Shown here: one piece after another, positions 1 to 16,800 of the stretch
How positions within the stretch are numbered: the first letter of the stretch is position 1
Layout: each line of letters opens with the position of its first letter
The notes under the pieces: model-generated
Database searches by the model: none
What the model saw: the letters and a program-made list of their open reading frames with translations, nothing else
Told to the model about the DNA's origin: nothing
Made by a program: the position numbers and the translations under genes
DNA from: Struthio camelus
Taxonomy: Eukaryota > Chordata > Aves > Struthioniformes > Struthionidae
Direction: 5' to 3'
DNA length: 64,000 nucleotides
NCBI RefSeq assembly: GCF_040807025.1
Contig: NC_090952.1
Span: 25,975,068-26,039,067, forward strand

Positions 1-279
1 GCGCGTGCGCACCCCCAGCGCTTTCCGCCCTCCTCCCGAACCAGGGTCGGGTCAGGAGCCACGGCAGCTTCACACCGCGCTCGAGGCCTGGGCCGCATCA
101 CGGGCTGAAGGGCAACAAACGCCAGGCTACGTGCAGCTAGAGCTGACTACTGCTACACACCTGCCTGCTCCCACGATCACCAGCTGCCTGAGAGAGGAGA
201 CGGATCCCACGCGCACAACCTGCAAGCGGCCTTCCTCCTCCTCCTGTCCCCTGACCTCCTGCTCCCTTCGGGCCCCTCC

Positions 280-360
280 AGAGCCATCAGCATGGGGTGA
301 TAGATGAAGGTCATCTCTGCACAGAGTGCTCCTGCCATCTACGTGACATCATTTGGCTCT
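280..360 (-). ncRNA. C/D box snoRNA candidate, copy 1 (DKC1 intron 11)
   Basis: An 81-nt segment in the sense of DKC1 with a 7-bp terminal stem (AGAGCCA with TGGCTCT), a C-like box ATGATGT just inside the 5' stem and a D box CTGA just inside the 3' stem. An internal GCAC...GTGC hairpin is present. The guide region just upstream of the D box is the part best kept between copies. A second copy lies in intron 7 and a third in the inverted repeat. The rRNA or snRNA target is not identified. Confidence 0.72.
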
Positions 361-682
361 TCGCAGAAGGAGGGCTCACGCACACACCTCAGCGGCCCAA
401 GTCCAATCACTGGCCTCAGCCCAGTTCCCTGGCACAGCTCAACCCACAGGAGCAGGGAAAGCCGTTCTCTCCACCGGCACTGAGCCCACCCGACCCCGGC
501 GCTGGGCAGTACCACAGTACCACCGTCGCGGCTCCAGAGGAGCTCCGGGGGATTACAGAGAAGCCCAGGAGAAGAGGTGGGGCAGAGCTCTGCCCAAGGG
601 TGCCCGAGCCCAACAGGGGTGCCCAACAGCTGGGCCCCCCTCTCCTCCCCAGCGTCCCACACAGCACCACAACCTTGCTCAC

Positions 683-8059
<7,377 letters not shown>

Positions 8060-8092
8060 GGCCGCGCCGCGTGCTGCCGCCGCCGCGCAGAG

Positions 8093-8210
8093 ACCGGAAG
8101 GACCGCCCCTTCCCGACGTGCCCCGCGCGGGCCAGCCGCGGGGGGCGGGGCCACGCAGCGAGGAGGGGGCAATAGAAAAGGGGCGGGGCTGTAGAGGAGG
8201 GGGCGGGGCA
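8093..8210. promoter_or_regulatory. DKC1 core promoter region (CpG island, ETS and GC boxes)
   Basis: Immediately upstream of the DKC1 ATG at 8059 lies an ETS-type site ACCGGAAG (8093-8100), then several GGGGCGGGG GC boxes up to about 8210. No TATA box is seen. This fits a CpG-island housekeeping promoter. The CpG island runs on through F8A to about 10560. Confidence 0.6.
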
Positions 8211-8312
8211 AGGGGAGCCACCACCCCCGGTAGCCGAGGGGCCGCCGCGCGTGGCCGCACCCGAAGGAAGAAGAGGCTGGAGGCCCGGAAAATAAAGTGC
8301 ATAAAGAGGTCG

Positions 8313-8318
8313 TTTACT
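8313..8318 (-). terminator. Possible variant poly(A) signal of left F8A
   Basis: AGTAAA on the minus strand, about 650 bp after the F8A stop, shared with the right arm (22564-22569). No canonical AATAAA is seen on the coding strand between F8A and DKC1. The AATAAA at about 8290 is on the other strand. Confidence 0.3.
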
Positions 8319-8965
8319 GTAATGCGAAGGGCAGGTCCGTGCCCTGGGCTCCCACAGGGCACCGCTTCCACCGGCTCACGCCGGCCCCGGCGGGGCGCAC
8401 GGCCCCCCAGCGCGCTGCGGGCTGCACAGCGGCCAGCTCGGGGCCCCCACTGCCGCCGCCCCCCGCCCGGGGCTGTCGCACGCTGAGCCGGCTTCGCCCC
8501 GAGCGAGGGCAACAGGAACGGTCCCCGCAGAGGCTTTCGGCGACGAACACAGCTGCTCGGGGACCGTCGCGCAGGGCACGCTCCGGCCGGCCGGGAAAGG
8601 CGCCGGGGCCGCGGCTGCCCACGCCGACCGCGTCCTCCGCGCCCGCGGCAGCGCAGCGTCCCGGCGGGGCGTCCTGCAGCGCCAGAGGGTCCCGAGGCGA
8701 AACGCCCCGCGGTCGCGCAGCAAGAAGGACCCGCGTCCACGCGGCGCCGGGCCGAGCGGGCTGCGGCGGCCGCACAAGCGGGCCGAGCGGCGCCGGCTGC
8801 TGACGGGCTCCCCGCGCAGACCGGGCTCGCCGCAAGCAGCGTCTTCCCGCGGCCCACGCGCTCGCGGCGGCGCCCAGCGCCACGCCGGGACGGGCCTCCT
8901 CCGCGGCCGCACCGGGGCCGAGGCAGCAGGCACAAGGCCCCCGGGCGGCCGGGCCGGGCCCGGCC

Positions 8966-10015
8966 TCAGAGCCCCTGGCCCGAGGGGCTGGTCATCTCCT
9001 GCAGCACCAGGTGCAGCAGGTGGTTCTGCTCGGCGCTGAGCAGCGGCCAGAGCTCGGCCTGCAGCGCCTTGAGCGCCTCCAGGTCCTTCTCCTGGCAGGC
9101 CAGCACGGCCGACTGCAGCAGCAGGAAGAGCTCGGCCGGCAGGTAGCCCGCCGCCGCCGGCTGCCCGCCGCCCGGCCCGCTCTCCAGGGCCTCCCAGCAG
9201 TACTGCTCCAGCGTGCGCGCGTGCTCGGGCGGCAGCTTGGCCGGCGGCGGCTGCAGCAGCAGCAGCAGCAGCACCCGCGACACCTCGCAGCGCGCCAGCG
9301 CCTCGCGGAAGGCGCCGCCGCCGCCGCCCGCCCGCGCCAGCGCCTGCGCCCGCGTCAGCGCCGCCAGCGCGCCCGCGTAGTCGCGGCCCAGCAGCAGGCA
9401 CGACGCCAGCTCGCCCAGGCAGCGCAGCGCCTCCAGCGGCAGCCGCGCCGCCGCCAGCAGCTCGGCGGCCCGCTGCAGGGCCGCGGCGGCGCGCGCCGGC
9501 CGGCCCGTGTCGCGCAGCGCCGCCGCCAGCTCCAGGCAGAGCCCGGCCGCCAGCGCCGGCTGCCCCCGCTCCAGGTGCAGGCGGGCGGCGAAGGCGCCGC
9601 AGCTCTGCGCCGCCGCCGCGTGCTCGCCGAAGCCGCCGCGCAGCGCCAGCCGCTGCCGCAGGTCCCGCTCCTGCCGCAGGAAGAGCCGCGCCGCCTCGGC
9701 CAGCGCCGCCGCCTCGGCCGGCCCGTGGAAGAGGCTCTGCGCGCAGCGCGCCACGGCCAGCTGGCACCAGGCCGCGTAGGGCAGGCTCTCCTGGGCGCGC
9801 AGCTCCCGCGCCAGCGCCGCGAACTGCTCCGCCGCCTCCGCCACGTTCGGCTTCCGCAGGAACCGCCGCCGCAGCTTGGCCGACACCAGCCGGTACCGCG
9901 ACAGGAAGTCCCCGTCCCCCCCGCCGCCGCCGCCGCCGCCGCCGGGGCCCGGCCCGCCCGCCGAGCCGCCGCCGCCCGCCCCGCCGGGGCCCGCGCCGCC
10001 CGCCGCCGCCAGCAT
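8966..10015 (-). CDS. F8A1: HAP40, 40-kDa huntingtin-associated protein (left copy)
   Basis: A single open frame of 349 residues, intronless like mammalian F8A genes (human 371 aa). HAP40 binds and stabilises huntingtin and links it to Rab5 endosomes. The start at 10015 (MLAAAGGAG) is followed by a long Gly-rich stretch (about residues 5-34), then the conserved [20 protein letters not shown] and an all-helical TPR-like body to the C-terminal [11 protein letters not shown]. The frame stays open upstream through the GC-rich promoter repeats, but that part is low complexity and lies in regulatory sequence, so the ATG at 10015 is preferred. The protein equals the right copy except for two glycines fewer in the Gly run. 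F8A and DKC1 are tandem on the minus strand with about 0.9 kb between stop and start codons. Confidence 0.95.
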   Translation of the reverse strand: MLAAAGGAGPGGAGGGGSAGGPGPGGGGGGGGGDGDFLSRYRLVSAKLRRRFLRKPNVAEAAEQFAALARELRAQESLPYAAWCQLAVARCAQSLFHGPAEAAALAEAARLFLRQERDLRQRLALRGGFGEHAAAAQSCGAFAARLHLERGQPALAAGLCLELAAALRDTGRPARAAAALQRAAELLAAARLPLEALRCLGELASCLLLGRDYAGALAALTRAQALARAGGGGGAFREALARCEVSRVLLLLLLQPPPAKLPPEHARTLEQYCWEALESGPGGGQPAAAGYLPAELFLLLQSAVLACQEKDLEALKALQAELWPLLSAEQNHLLHLVLQEMTSPSGQGL

Positions 10016-10057
10016 CGCCGCCACCGCCCGCGACCGACGCCGCGCCGCCCGCCGCGG

Positions 10058-10310
10058 CCAATGGGCGCCGGCTGCCGGGGCGCGTGGCCGGCGCGGCGGG
10101 GCCAATGGGCGCCGGCTCCCCGGGGCACGTGGCCGGCGCGGCGGGGCCAATGGGCGCCGGCTCCCCGGGGCACGTGGCCGGCGCGGCGGGGCCAATGGGC
10201 GCCGGCTCCCCGGGGCACGTGGCCGGCGCGGCGGGGCCAATGGGCGCCGGCTTCCTGGGGCACGTGGGCGGTGCGGCGGGGCCAACGGGCGCCGGCTTCC
10301 TGGCGCACCG
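10058..10310 (-). promoter_or_regulatory. Tandem CCAAT / E-box promoter array of left F8A (six units)
   Basis: Six units of 44-45 bp begin with CCAAT (or CCAAC) at 10058, 10102, 10147, 10192, 10237 and 10282. Each joins a CCAATGGGCGCCGG block to a GC-rich half; units 2-5 carry the palindromic E-box CACGTG, and the first and last have degenerate forms. CCAAT is the NF-Y motif and CACGTG the USF/MYC motif. The array begins about 43 bp upstream of the F8A ATG. The right copy has only three units. Confidence 0.85.
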
Positions 10311-10324
10311 CGGGAGGCGGTGGA

Positions 10325-10435
10325 GTAGGGGCGGGGCGGGGCGGGGGGGGCGGGGCGGGGCCGGCGGGGCGGGGCGGGGCGGGGCCCCGCCCTCGCCACG
10401 CCCTCGCCACGCCCTCGCCACGCCTTCGCGGGGCG
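10325..10435. repeat. GGGGC-rich and 12-bp tandem repeat block, left arm only
   Basis: A run of GGGGCG units (about 10326-10385) with many G-tracts, followed by three to four copies of a 12-bp CCACGCCCTCG-type repeat (about 10386-10430). It interrupts the otherwise matching arm sequence and has no counterpart near 20690. The G-tracts could form G-quadruplexes. Confidence 0.8.
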
Positions 10436-10539
10436 GGGTCCGGCCAATCCTCCTGCTCCTGCTCCTGGCGACGGGTCCCCAGGGGGGACACGGGGCTGCG
10501 GCTGCGCTGTGCGGACCTGCTGGTCTCGCCCGTGTTGCT

Positions 10540-12830
10540 GTGGCTCCTCCTGCACCACCGGAGCCTCCGTTTCGTTGCGCTCACCTTCGCTCACATCACG
10601 GTGTCGCCTTCAGTTTGTCCTGATTCAGTCCCGTGCCAGTGTCGGCCGAAAAGCCTTCGTCTGTTTGCGGAGGTTGGACAGGGCCGTGGGGCGCGATGGA
10701 GGCCCCAAGGCCTGGCGGGCCGGGCGACGTGGTGCTGGGGCGGCTGCGCCGAAGCTCAGTCCCCTGGCCAGGACGCGGGGGCTGGACCTGCCGCCTCGGT
10801 GCTGGGCGGAAGGAGCCGGTCCACCCCGCTTCCCGCACGGAGGGAGCCGTCGGGAGCGCAGTGCGGGGCGAGCAGGCCTGCAGCCGCTGACCGCTGTGCG
10901 CTGAGCTGCTTGCCTTGACCGTAAAGGAAACAGGATATGGTACAGGGCACCGGCTTCCGAGAAGTGAGCATCAGCCCCTTCGGCCCTGCGGCTTTCTCTT
11001 GTAGAGCCGGAAACTTCCACGTGCTTTGCTGCCAACCCTCCCACCGCTGCCTGCCCCCGAGACCCACCACGAGCATCACAAGTCCCCATCTGCTCTCACC
11101 CTCACCGCACGCTGCTCCCCCCTGTGCAGGTACCACACACCCCTCTGATCCCAGGCGCCGCATGCGGGCCAGGTCCAGCGCTGGGCTGAGGTGAGGTCCC
11201 GCTCTCTGTGCTACTCTTAGTTTCCTCTGGCAGGAAGATGTCAAGAGACTCCACTTCATGAGGGGGAAACTTGACTGCAAGAGCTCACGGGGTTTCCTTC
11301 AAGCTGCATAGCGCACAGGTGCTCCGGTGTTGCGATGTTGAGACTTCTGAACCGCACGTTGTTTTTGCTTTGACTCTTGTTAGCGCTGATCAGAAGAGAA
11401 CTGCTTTGTAACCTTTTCTTGCAGCTTTCCACAGGAAGAGCTTGGCTTTCGGCATTTCCCCCCACCCCCACTAAAAGGAAACATACCCCTCTCCCTTGCT
11501 CTTGGTGTGTTTATTAGCACTGATAACAGAAGGCAGCAAGTGTGTCTTCCCCTGAGCTTCAGGTGCTCCTTTGTAACAGAGCTAAAGTGAGATTCAGGGG
11601 TTGCTCCAGCCTCAACTGGAAAGATCAGAGAATTCAATCTTTAACAAAACATTTTATTCTCACAAGTATTCCTCAGGTGTTTGAATTAAGTAATTAATAA
11701 AGCAGTTCACAGTCTGAATGAAAATCCTCCCCAATGCTAATCGCCCAGGCTTTGCTTGCCAGGTGTGTGAATCAGTGTGTTTCTCCAAGCCTGCAGTCTT
11801 CTAAAAATAAGTGAACAGATGAGATGTGAGCATATGAAAGGGGGGGAAAAACCCCAACCAGGGAAATATCCTCTTCTTTGGGAAGAGGATGGGCAATGAA
11901 GAATAGTAAAGGCCAAAAACTTCCTTTTGAGTCAGTGCATAGTAACGGTGCTTGAGCTGGGGACATCAAAGTCAGCATCTCATTCTTGAGATTGAACATT
12001 GCTGGAGCAATGTTCCTGGCACGGTCCAAGCCAGAAACAAGTGCTGTGCAATGGTCAGGCGAGGAAGCTGCCAGTCCCATGTGAACATGCCAGTGAAATG
12101 GGCAAAGGAAAACAGCTAAAAGCAGCCCACAGTTGCCTGTTTGAATACACAGAAAAGTGAGGCTGACGCTGTGCTACAGGGACTGAGGTAAAAACAAGAG
12201 AAAAAAAGTGCCTGTTGTTTTAGTTTGAAGTTACAGGGGTTATAATGCTTGCCTGTTATCCAAGCCCGGCATTGCGTATCTCTGCACTCCATCATGGAGC
12301 CAAACATTCTTCTGCTCCCCAGTAATGCCCCAATGAGCTTTTCCCTCCCCCTTTCCCAATTCTTCTGCACTTCATCTTCTTTTCCCATTTCATGCTTTCT
12401 ATAGTGTGGAGGTAGACAAGATCCACAGCAGATTCCCATTCCTGTTCTGCCCCTCACTACTTCTCCTCCCATCGAAGGAGCCTTTCTCTGTCCTGGGCCC
12501 TGTCCCTCCCCTTCCCTACGCTGGGTGGAGGTCCTAGGCCAAGGCTGTTTCTTCTGTGGCACACCCAGCCTTCATTCTTCCTAGGAAATAAGCTCTTCAG
12601 CTGTGTGAGCAGAGCTGGCATGGAAAACAGTAAGGCCTCAGCTATTCTTTTCTTCTTCATTTACCCCCATGGGTAGCACTAGCCCTGATGGTGCCAGTGG
12701 AGGAAACATGAAATGGTTCCAGTTTCTTCCTCTGTCTTCCTGGCAAGTCTCATTTGGTAAATACCAGCAGTCAGAGCAAATCCTTGACGAGATCATCCCA
12801 TGCCTGAGACCTTGGTACCCACTGGAAGGC
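10540..12830. other. Intergenic spacer; probable 3' UTR of the GPR34-like gene in its right part
   Basis: No convincing coding exon. The right part (about 11.65-12.83 kb) probably holds the 3' UTR of the receptor gene: a minus-strand AATAAA lies at 11658-11653. The left part falls off from the F8A CpG island. Short open frames here show no family resemblance. Confidence 0.5.
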
Positions 12831-13847
12831 CTAGACTTCAGTCACAGACCTGCTGTAGCTCAGTCCTCCCTGGTTCCTTAGAAGAGCTCTCTTCAGCCTG
12901 CCCTGGATGGTGCAGAGCACAGCCCTCCGGAAGCTGCTAGACAGGGAAAAGAAGATCACTGGGTCAAGGCAGCTGTTGAGGGCTGAGATGCAGAGCACAA
13001 GCTCATTAGCGAGATGGAGACCCTGCTTCCAGGGCAGACTAGAAATGACCCCCACTTGCGCGAGGACATAAGGAATACGGACAATGTGATAGGGGGTGAA
13101 GCATACAATGAAGATGATGAGGACAACGAAGGTCTTGGTGATGGCTTTCATGCTAGTCCTCTTGTTCAGCTGCTGAGCATTCACTGAAGAGACTCTGTGG
13201 AGCCTGGCAAATATCTTGCTGTAGGAGTAAAGGAAGAGCAGTAGCAGGATAAAGAAAGTGGCTACTGCAACCATGTTAAAGGCTGCTGCCACAGTGCTTT
13301 TGCTCCTGAAGTGGAAGCATTTATGGTCACAGGGCCCTTTTCCTTTTGTCTCAAAAAAGAAAGGTAGCATGAAAGCTGAATGCACCAACCAAACCACCCC
13401 AGAGGCCATGGTGCTACAGGACATGGTGTGAATCTTAAACTTCTGGAGGGGCCGGATGATCTTCAGATAGCGGTCCAGGCTGATCAGGCTGAGGAACGTG
13501 ATGCTGACGTACATGTTGAGATAGAAGAAGGCCCCGACAATGTTGCAGAAGATCCGGGGCTCACTCTTGTTTTGATAAGCTATGCGGAAGGGCAGGCAGA
13601 GGGAGAGCAACAGGTCGGACAGAGCCAGGTTCCTCATGTACACGGTGATGGAGGTCTTCCGCTGCACGCTGCACGAGAACACCCAGAGTGCAAGGGTGTT
13701 GCTAACCAGGCCAATGACGAAGATAAGGGAGTACATCACAGGGAGTGTCACAGACAGGAACTCATCTTGGATCTGACAGCAGGAATTGCTTCGTCTGTAC
13801 TCCGTGACCTCGCTAGCAGGAAAGGGAGTGCTTAAAGAGTCCATCAT
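12831..13847 (-). CDS. GPR34-like class A GPCR (P2Y12-like group)
   Basis: A complete 338-residue seven-helix receptor in one exon. Best remembered resemblance is to GPR34 (lysophosphatidylserine receptor) of the P2Y12-like group: FYLNMYVSITFLSLISLDRY in helix 3, CFHFRSK in loop 2, VLIIFIVCFTPYHIVRIPY in helix 6 and LNSCLDPVIFF in helix 7. The DRY motif is whole; the disulfide Cys before helix 3 and the loop-2 Cys are present. The helix 7 motif has Phe where related receptors have Tyr (DPVIFF, not DPxIY). Two adjacent ATGs (13847, 13844) are possible starts. An AG acceptor just upstream (about 13862) suggests a non-coding 5' exon further right. It is probably a paralogue of mammalian GPR34, because it sits between the F8A copies; whether it is GPR34 itself is not settled. 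Confidence 0.88.
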   Translation of the reverse strand: MMDSLSTPFPASEVTEYRRSNSCCQIQDEFLSVTLPVMYSLIFVIGLVSNTLALWVFSCSVQRKTSITVYMRNLALSDLLLSLCLPFRIAYQNKSEPRIFCNIVGAFFYLNMYVSITFLSLISLDRYLKIIRPLQKFKIHTMSCSTMASGVVWLVHSAFMLPFFFETKGKGPCDHKCFHFRSKSTVAAAFNMVAVATFFILLLLFLYSYSKIFARLHRVSSVNAQQLNKRTSMKAITKTFVVLIIFIVCFTPYHIVRIPYVLAQVGVISSLPWKQGLHLANELVLCISALNSCLDPVIFFSLSSSFRRAVLCTIQGRLKRALLRNQGGLSYSRSVTEV

Positions 13848-13859
13848 CTAGAGGCTAGG

Positions 13860-16800
13860 ACCTGTAAAGAGAAGTGCAGAGGGTGTTAGAACTGACATTT
13901 GCACAAACTGGCTCCACACAAGCATCATTCTCCTTATGATTTTATGGTATTTATGAAAGAGATGGCTCCATGGTACCTGAGTGCCCCAAGTCACTACAAA
14001 CACAACCTTGCAGTCCTGCAAACTTTTATACAAAAGCCACCAGTGTGGCTAGTATGCAGAAAACCACACTGAGGACCTGGAAGCACAAGCCTGCACAGGT
14101 TGGCACGCTGGCTTTGGGCCAGGAAGTGGCACTGACTTCTTTCCCATGTGGTTCAGGCCCATAGGAAAACATGCCCACAAAGAATCTGTGTGTTAAGCAC
14201 CGCTGAGAAAACAGGCACCTCTCCTCAGCAGGCTGGTCCGGGCAGCAGGCAGCGTTCTCTGGTCCCCGCTTTACTGACTGACTTTTCTCCTGGCTTCTTT
14301 CATGCTGTTCTGTGCTACCAGCTTTTAAGGAAGGATGTCAGACTAGACTGGCAGAAGTTGTCTGCTGTGTACTAGATAAGCACAGCCCAATCAATAGCAA
14401 AATCTGGGGTTCCTCAGGAGGGAAAACCACCTTTTGGTTGTACATGAGCTCTCTGGGTATAACAAACATGAATTCAGGTTCCGTGCAGGCAGACAATTAC
14501 GGATATCTTGACCTTATTGAGGGATGATAACCATCAGAGCTCCTTACGATCACCTTTGAGGCTGGGAAATCAAGCCCACGCCTGGCTGTTCTTTCCTTTC
14601 CATTCTGCTGTTCTCACTTCAGATACTTGAGTTCACTGCAGAAGCAAGGCCTCCATCACCGGGCTCTCCCCCGTCCCCTGCCCAGCTTTCTCCTTTGTGC
14701 ACACCCCTGCTCCCACAGTGATCCCAGGTGTGTGCTCCTCACACAAGGCAGGGTGCAGGATGGTGGGACAAAGAGGCACCAGCGAGACCCACCAAGATGT
14801 TCCCAAAAATGATCAGTACTCCTAGGAGGTATTTTGGGGGCTAACGTCAGTGTGACTGTATGTACTAGCTGCCAACAACCCTGGTCTCCTTCTCTCCCGA
14901 GCCTGTGCTGTACCACCGGCAGCTCTAAGCTGCCTTGCTCAGTGCTGCTGCTGCAGCCAGGGCTCTCTGCAAGGCAACCGCAGGAACCGCCGCACAGCCG
15001 TGCGCTGCTGTGGCAAGGCTCTTCCCGCTGCCCCAGCTGGGGGGGCTAAAGGCAGCTCTGCTGCGTTCCCATGGGGCTGGCACAGGCTGAGCACGGAGGA
15101 GGGAGCACATATCTCCAACACAGCGTGTGTGCACAAACGCGCCGTGCTCCGCGCGCTCGTTCATCCACCAGCCCCTCTCCTCCAAAGCGAGGAGGGGTGT
15201 GTGCGTGCCCGTTGCTCTGAGCTCACCTTACCCATCTAATCTGGCTCCCCTCCGGCTCCCACGGCTACGTGCTGTGTCTGAGCTCGGTGTGGGGCTGGCG
15301 CCCTTGCGGAGGACGCAGCCCTCAGCCGGCTGAACCACGCGGGAGCGGGCGCAGGCAGTGCTGGTCCCGCGTGGCCGGCTGTGTCTCGCAGCTCCGAGCA
15401 GCTTCCACTCAGAAGCCAGAGGAGGGCACCGCGCGTGAGTGTGCGATGCGTGCCCGGCTTTGGTTTCAGCCCTGGTCTCAGGAGCTTTCCCTACAACCAC
15501 TTTTCCATCCACGGTGCCGCAGGGCTCCTGTGCCCGCAGCGGAAGGCAGGGTCCGAGCTCTCGCTGCCGAGGGGCTGGTTGCTGATGGTGACGCTGCGGC
15601 CGGTGCTGGCACAGCTCGGTCGGGCTGCGCGAGGGGACGCGATGCCCCAGCGCCCATGGCTTCAGCAGTGACCTCCCCGTGAGCACAGCTCCTTCCGTGC
15701 ACACGAACTGGTGATTCCCTTGCCGGGGGCTGCTGACCTGGCTCCTTCCCAGCCCCCTGACCCTTCCCTCCCCTTCCCTCCCTTTCCCGCTTTCCATGAG
15801 GCCAAGTGACCTGTAGCTGCAGAAACCTCCAACTTCCTCCCACCTGCCATAGCTTCTCTAATACCCTTCTCTGCTCCCTCTGCACACGTCCCCGGCACCG
15901 ACGGCAGGGCACCGCCAGCCTCAGGCACGCTTGCAGCGAAGCAACAGCATTAGCTGGATTGCCTGCTCTTGAGTCACAGTGCTTTAAAATTGTTATGGAT
16001 TAAATGCCTCAAATTCACTACGAGGTTTCTGGTCTGCTGCACAGAGGTGTTGCCAGTGGGGACCTGATCGCTGCATACCCAGATCCTTGGGGCATCGGTG
16101 TGCAACTGCATGCGTACCCACCACAGCGCCTGCTACCTGGGGGAACTTAGACCTCGGCGCCGACCGCCAGGTGCGTGCAGAGCCACGTTCATCAGACAAG
16201 CATATACCGAGTGGTGCGTGTCGTCCCAGTGTGTGCTCACGCGTATGCTGCTCGGCGTGAGGACGTGCAGGCGTGCACAGCTGCGTGGCAGTGTGACCAC
16301 CGCGTGCAGGTGAGAGGCTGTGCAGCGACGCACGCGCTTTGTGCGTACCTGCACGGCTGCGGCCCCGACGGGGCTCCGAGGGCTTGCTGGAGCGTGCACA
16401 GCCAGGAGCAGATCGGTGGAGCCATTGTCCTCCCGTGTGCGTTTGCGAGTCCAACTGTGCGTGAACGCGGCTGGGTGTGCTGTGCCCACGTGTGGTGGTG
16501 GATGTGCCTGCGTGTCCCTGGCTCCTTCTCCCTACCCAACCCCAGACCATGCTTTCCCCACCACCTGCAGCTCCTGTGTGACTTCTAGCTGGCTGCAGTA
16601 ACCCCCCGTGCTCTCTCCCCCAACACACTCGCACAGATGACAAAAACTTCCCAGTGACTCATAATGAGAAGAAAAGCCACCCCGGAGTCACCTACCTCTG
16701 CACCTCTCCTCTGCTCCTTCGCCAGCCGTAATAGAGGTTCCTGCTCTTGCTGGGGCCCCTATAAGCCCTTGGCTGGTGATGACACATCTCACCCACAAGT

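Larger units (their letters stand above)
8262..10539. repeat. Left arm of the F8A inverted repeat
   Basis: Reverse complement of 20572-22620, including the F8A gene, its promoter and its 3' flank. Outside 10539 the two arms stop matching abruptly, inside the shared sequence TCGCCCGTGTTGCT. The left arm holds an extra GC-rich block at about 10330-10435, three more promoter units and a 9-bp segment absent from the right arm. Confidence 0.95.

Noticed and set aside
8288-8295. AATAAA near the F8A 3' flank (left arm)
   Set aside because: It lies on the strand opposite to F8A and DKC1, so it cannot be their poly(A) signal.
9011-10918. 635-residue open frame antisense to left F8A (mirrored at 20523-21878)
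   Set aside because: It is a by-product of the extreme GC content and Gln/Arg-rich antisense of the F8A helices; low complexity, no family, and it runs through promoter repeats.
16090-16510. GTGC-rich, CpG-keeping stretch as a possible satellite or novel gene
   Set aside because: No regular period could be traced and no frame has a family resemblance; treated as low-complexity spacer.
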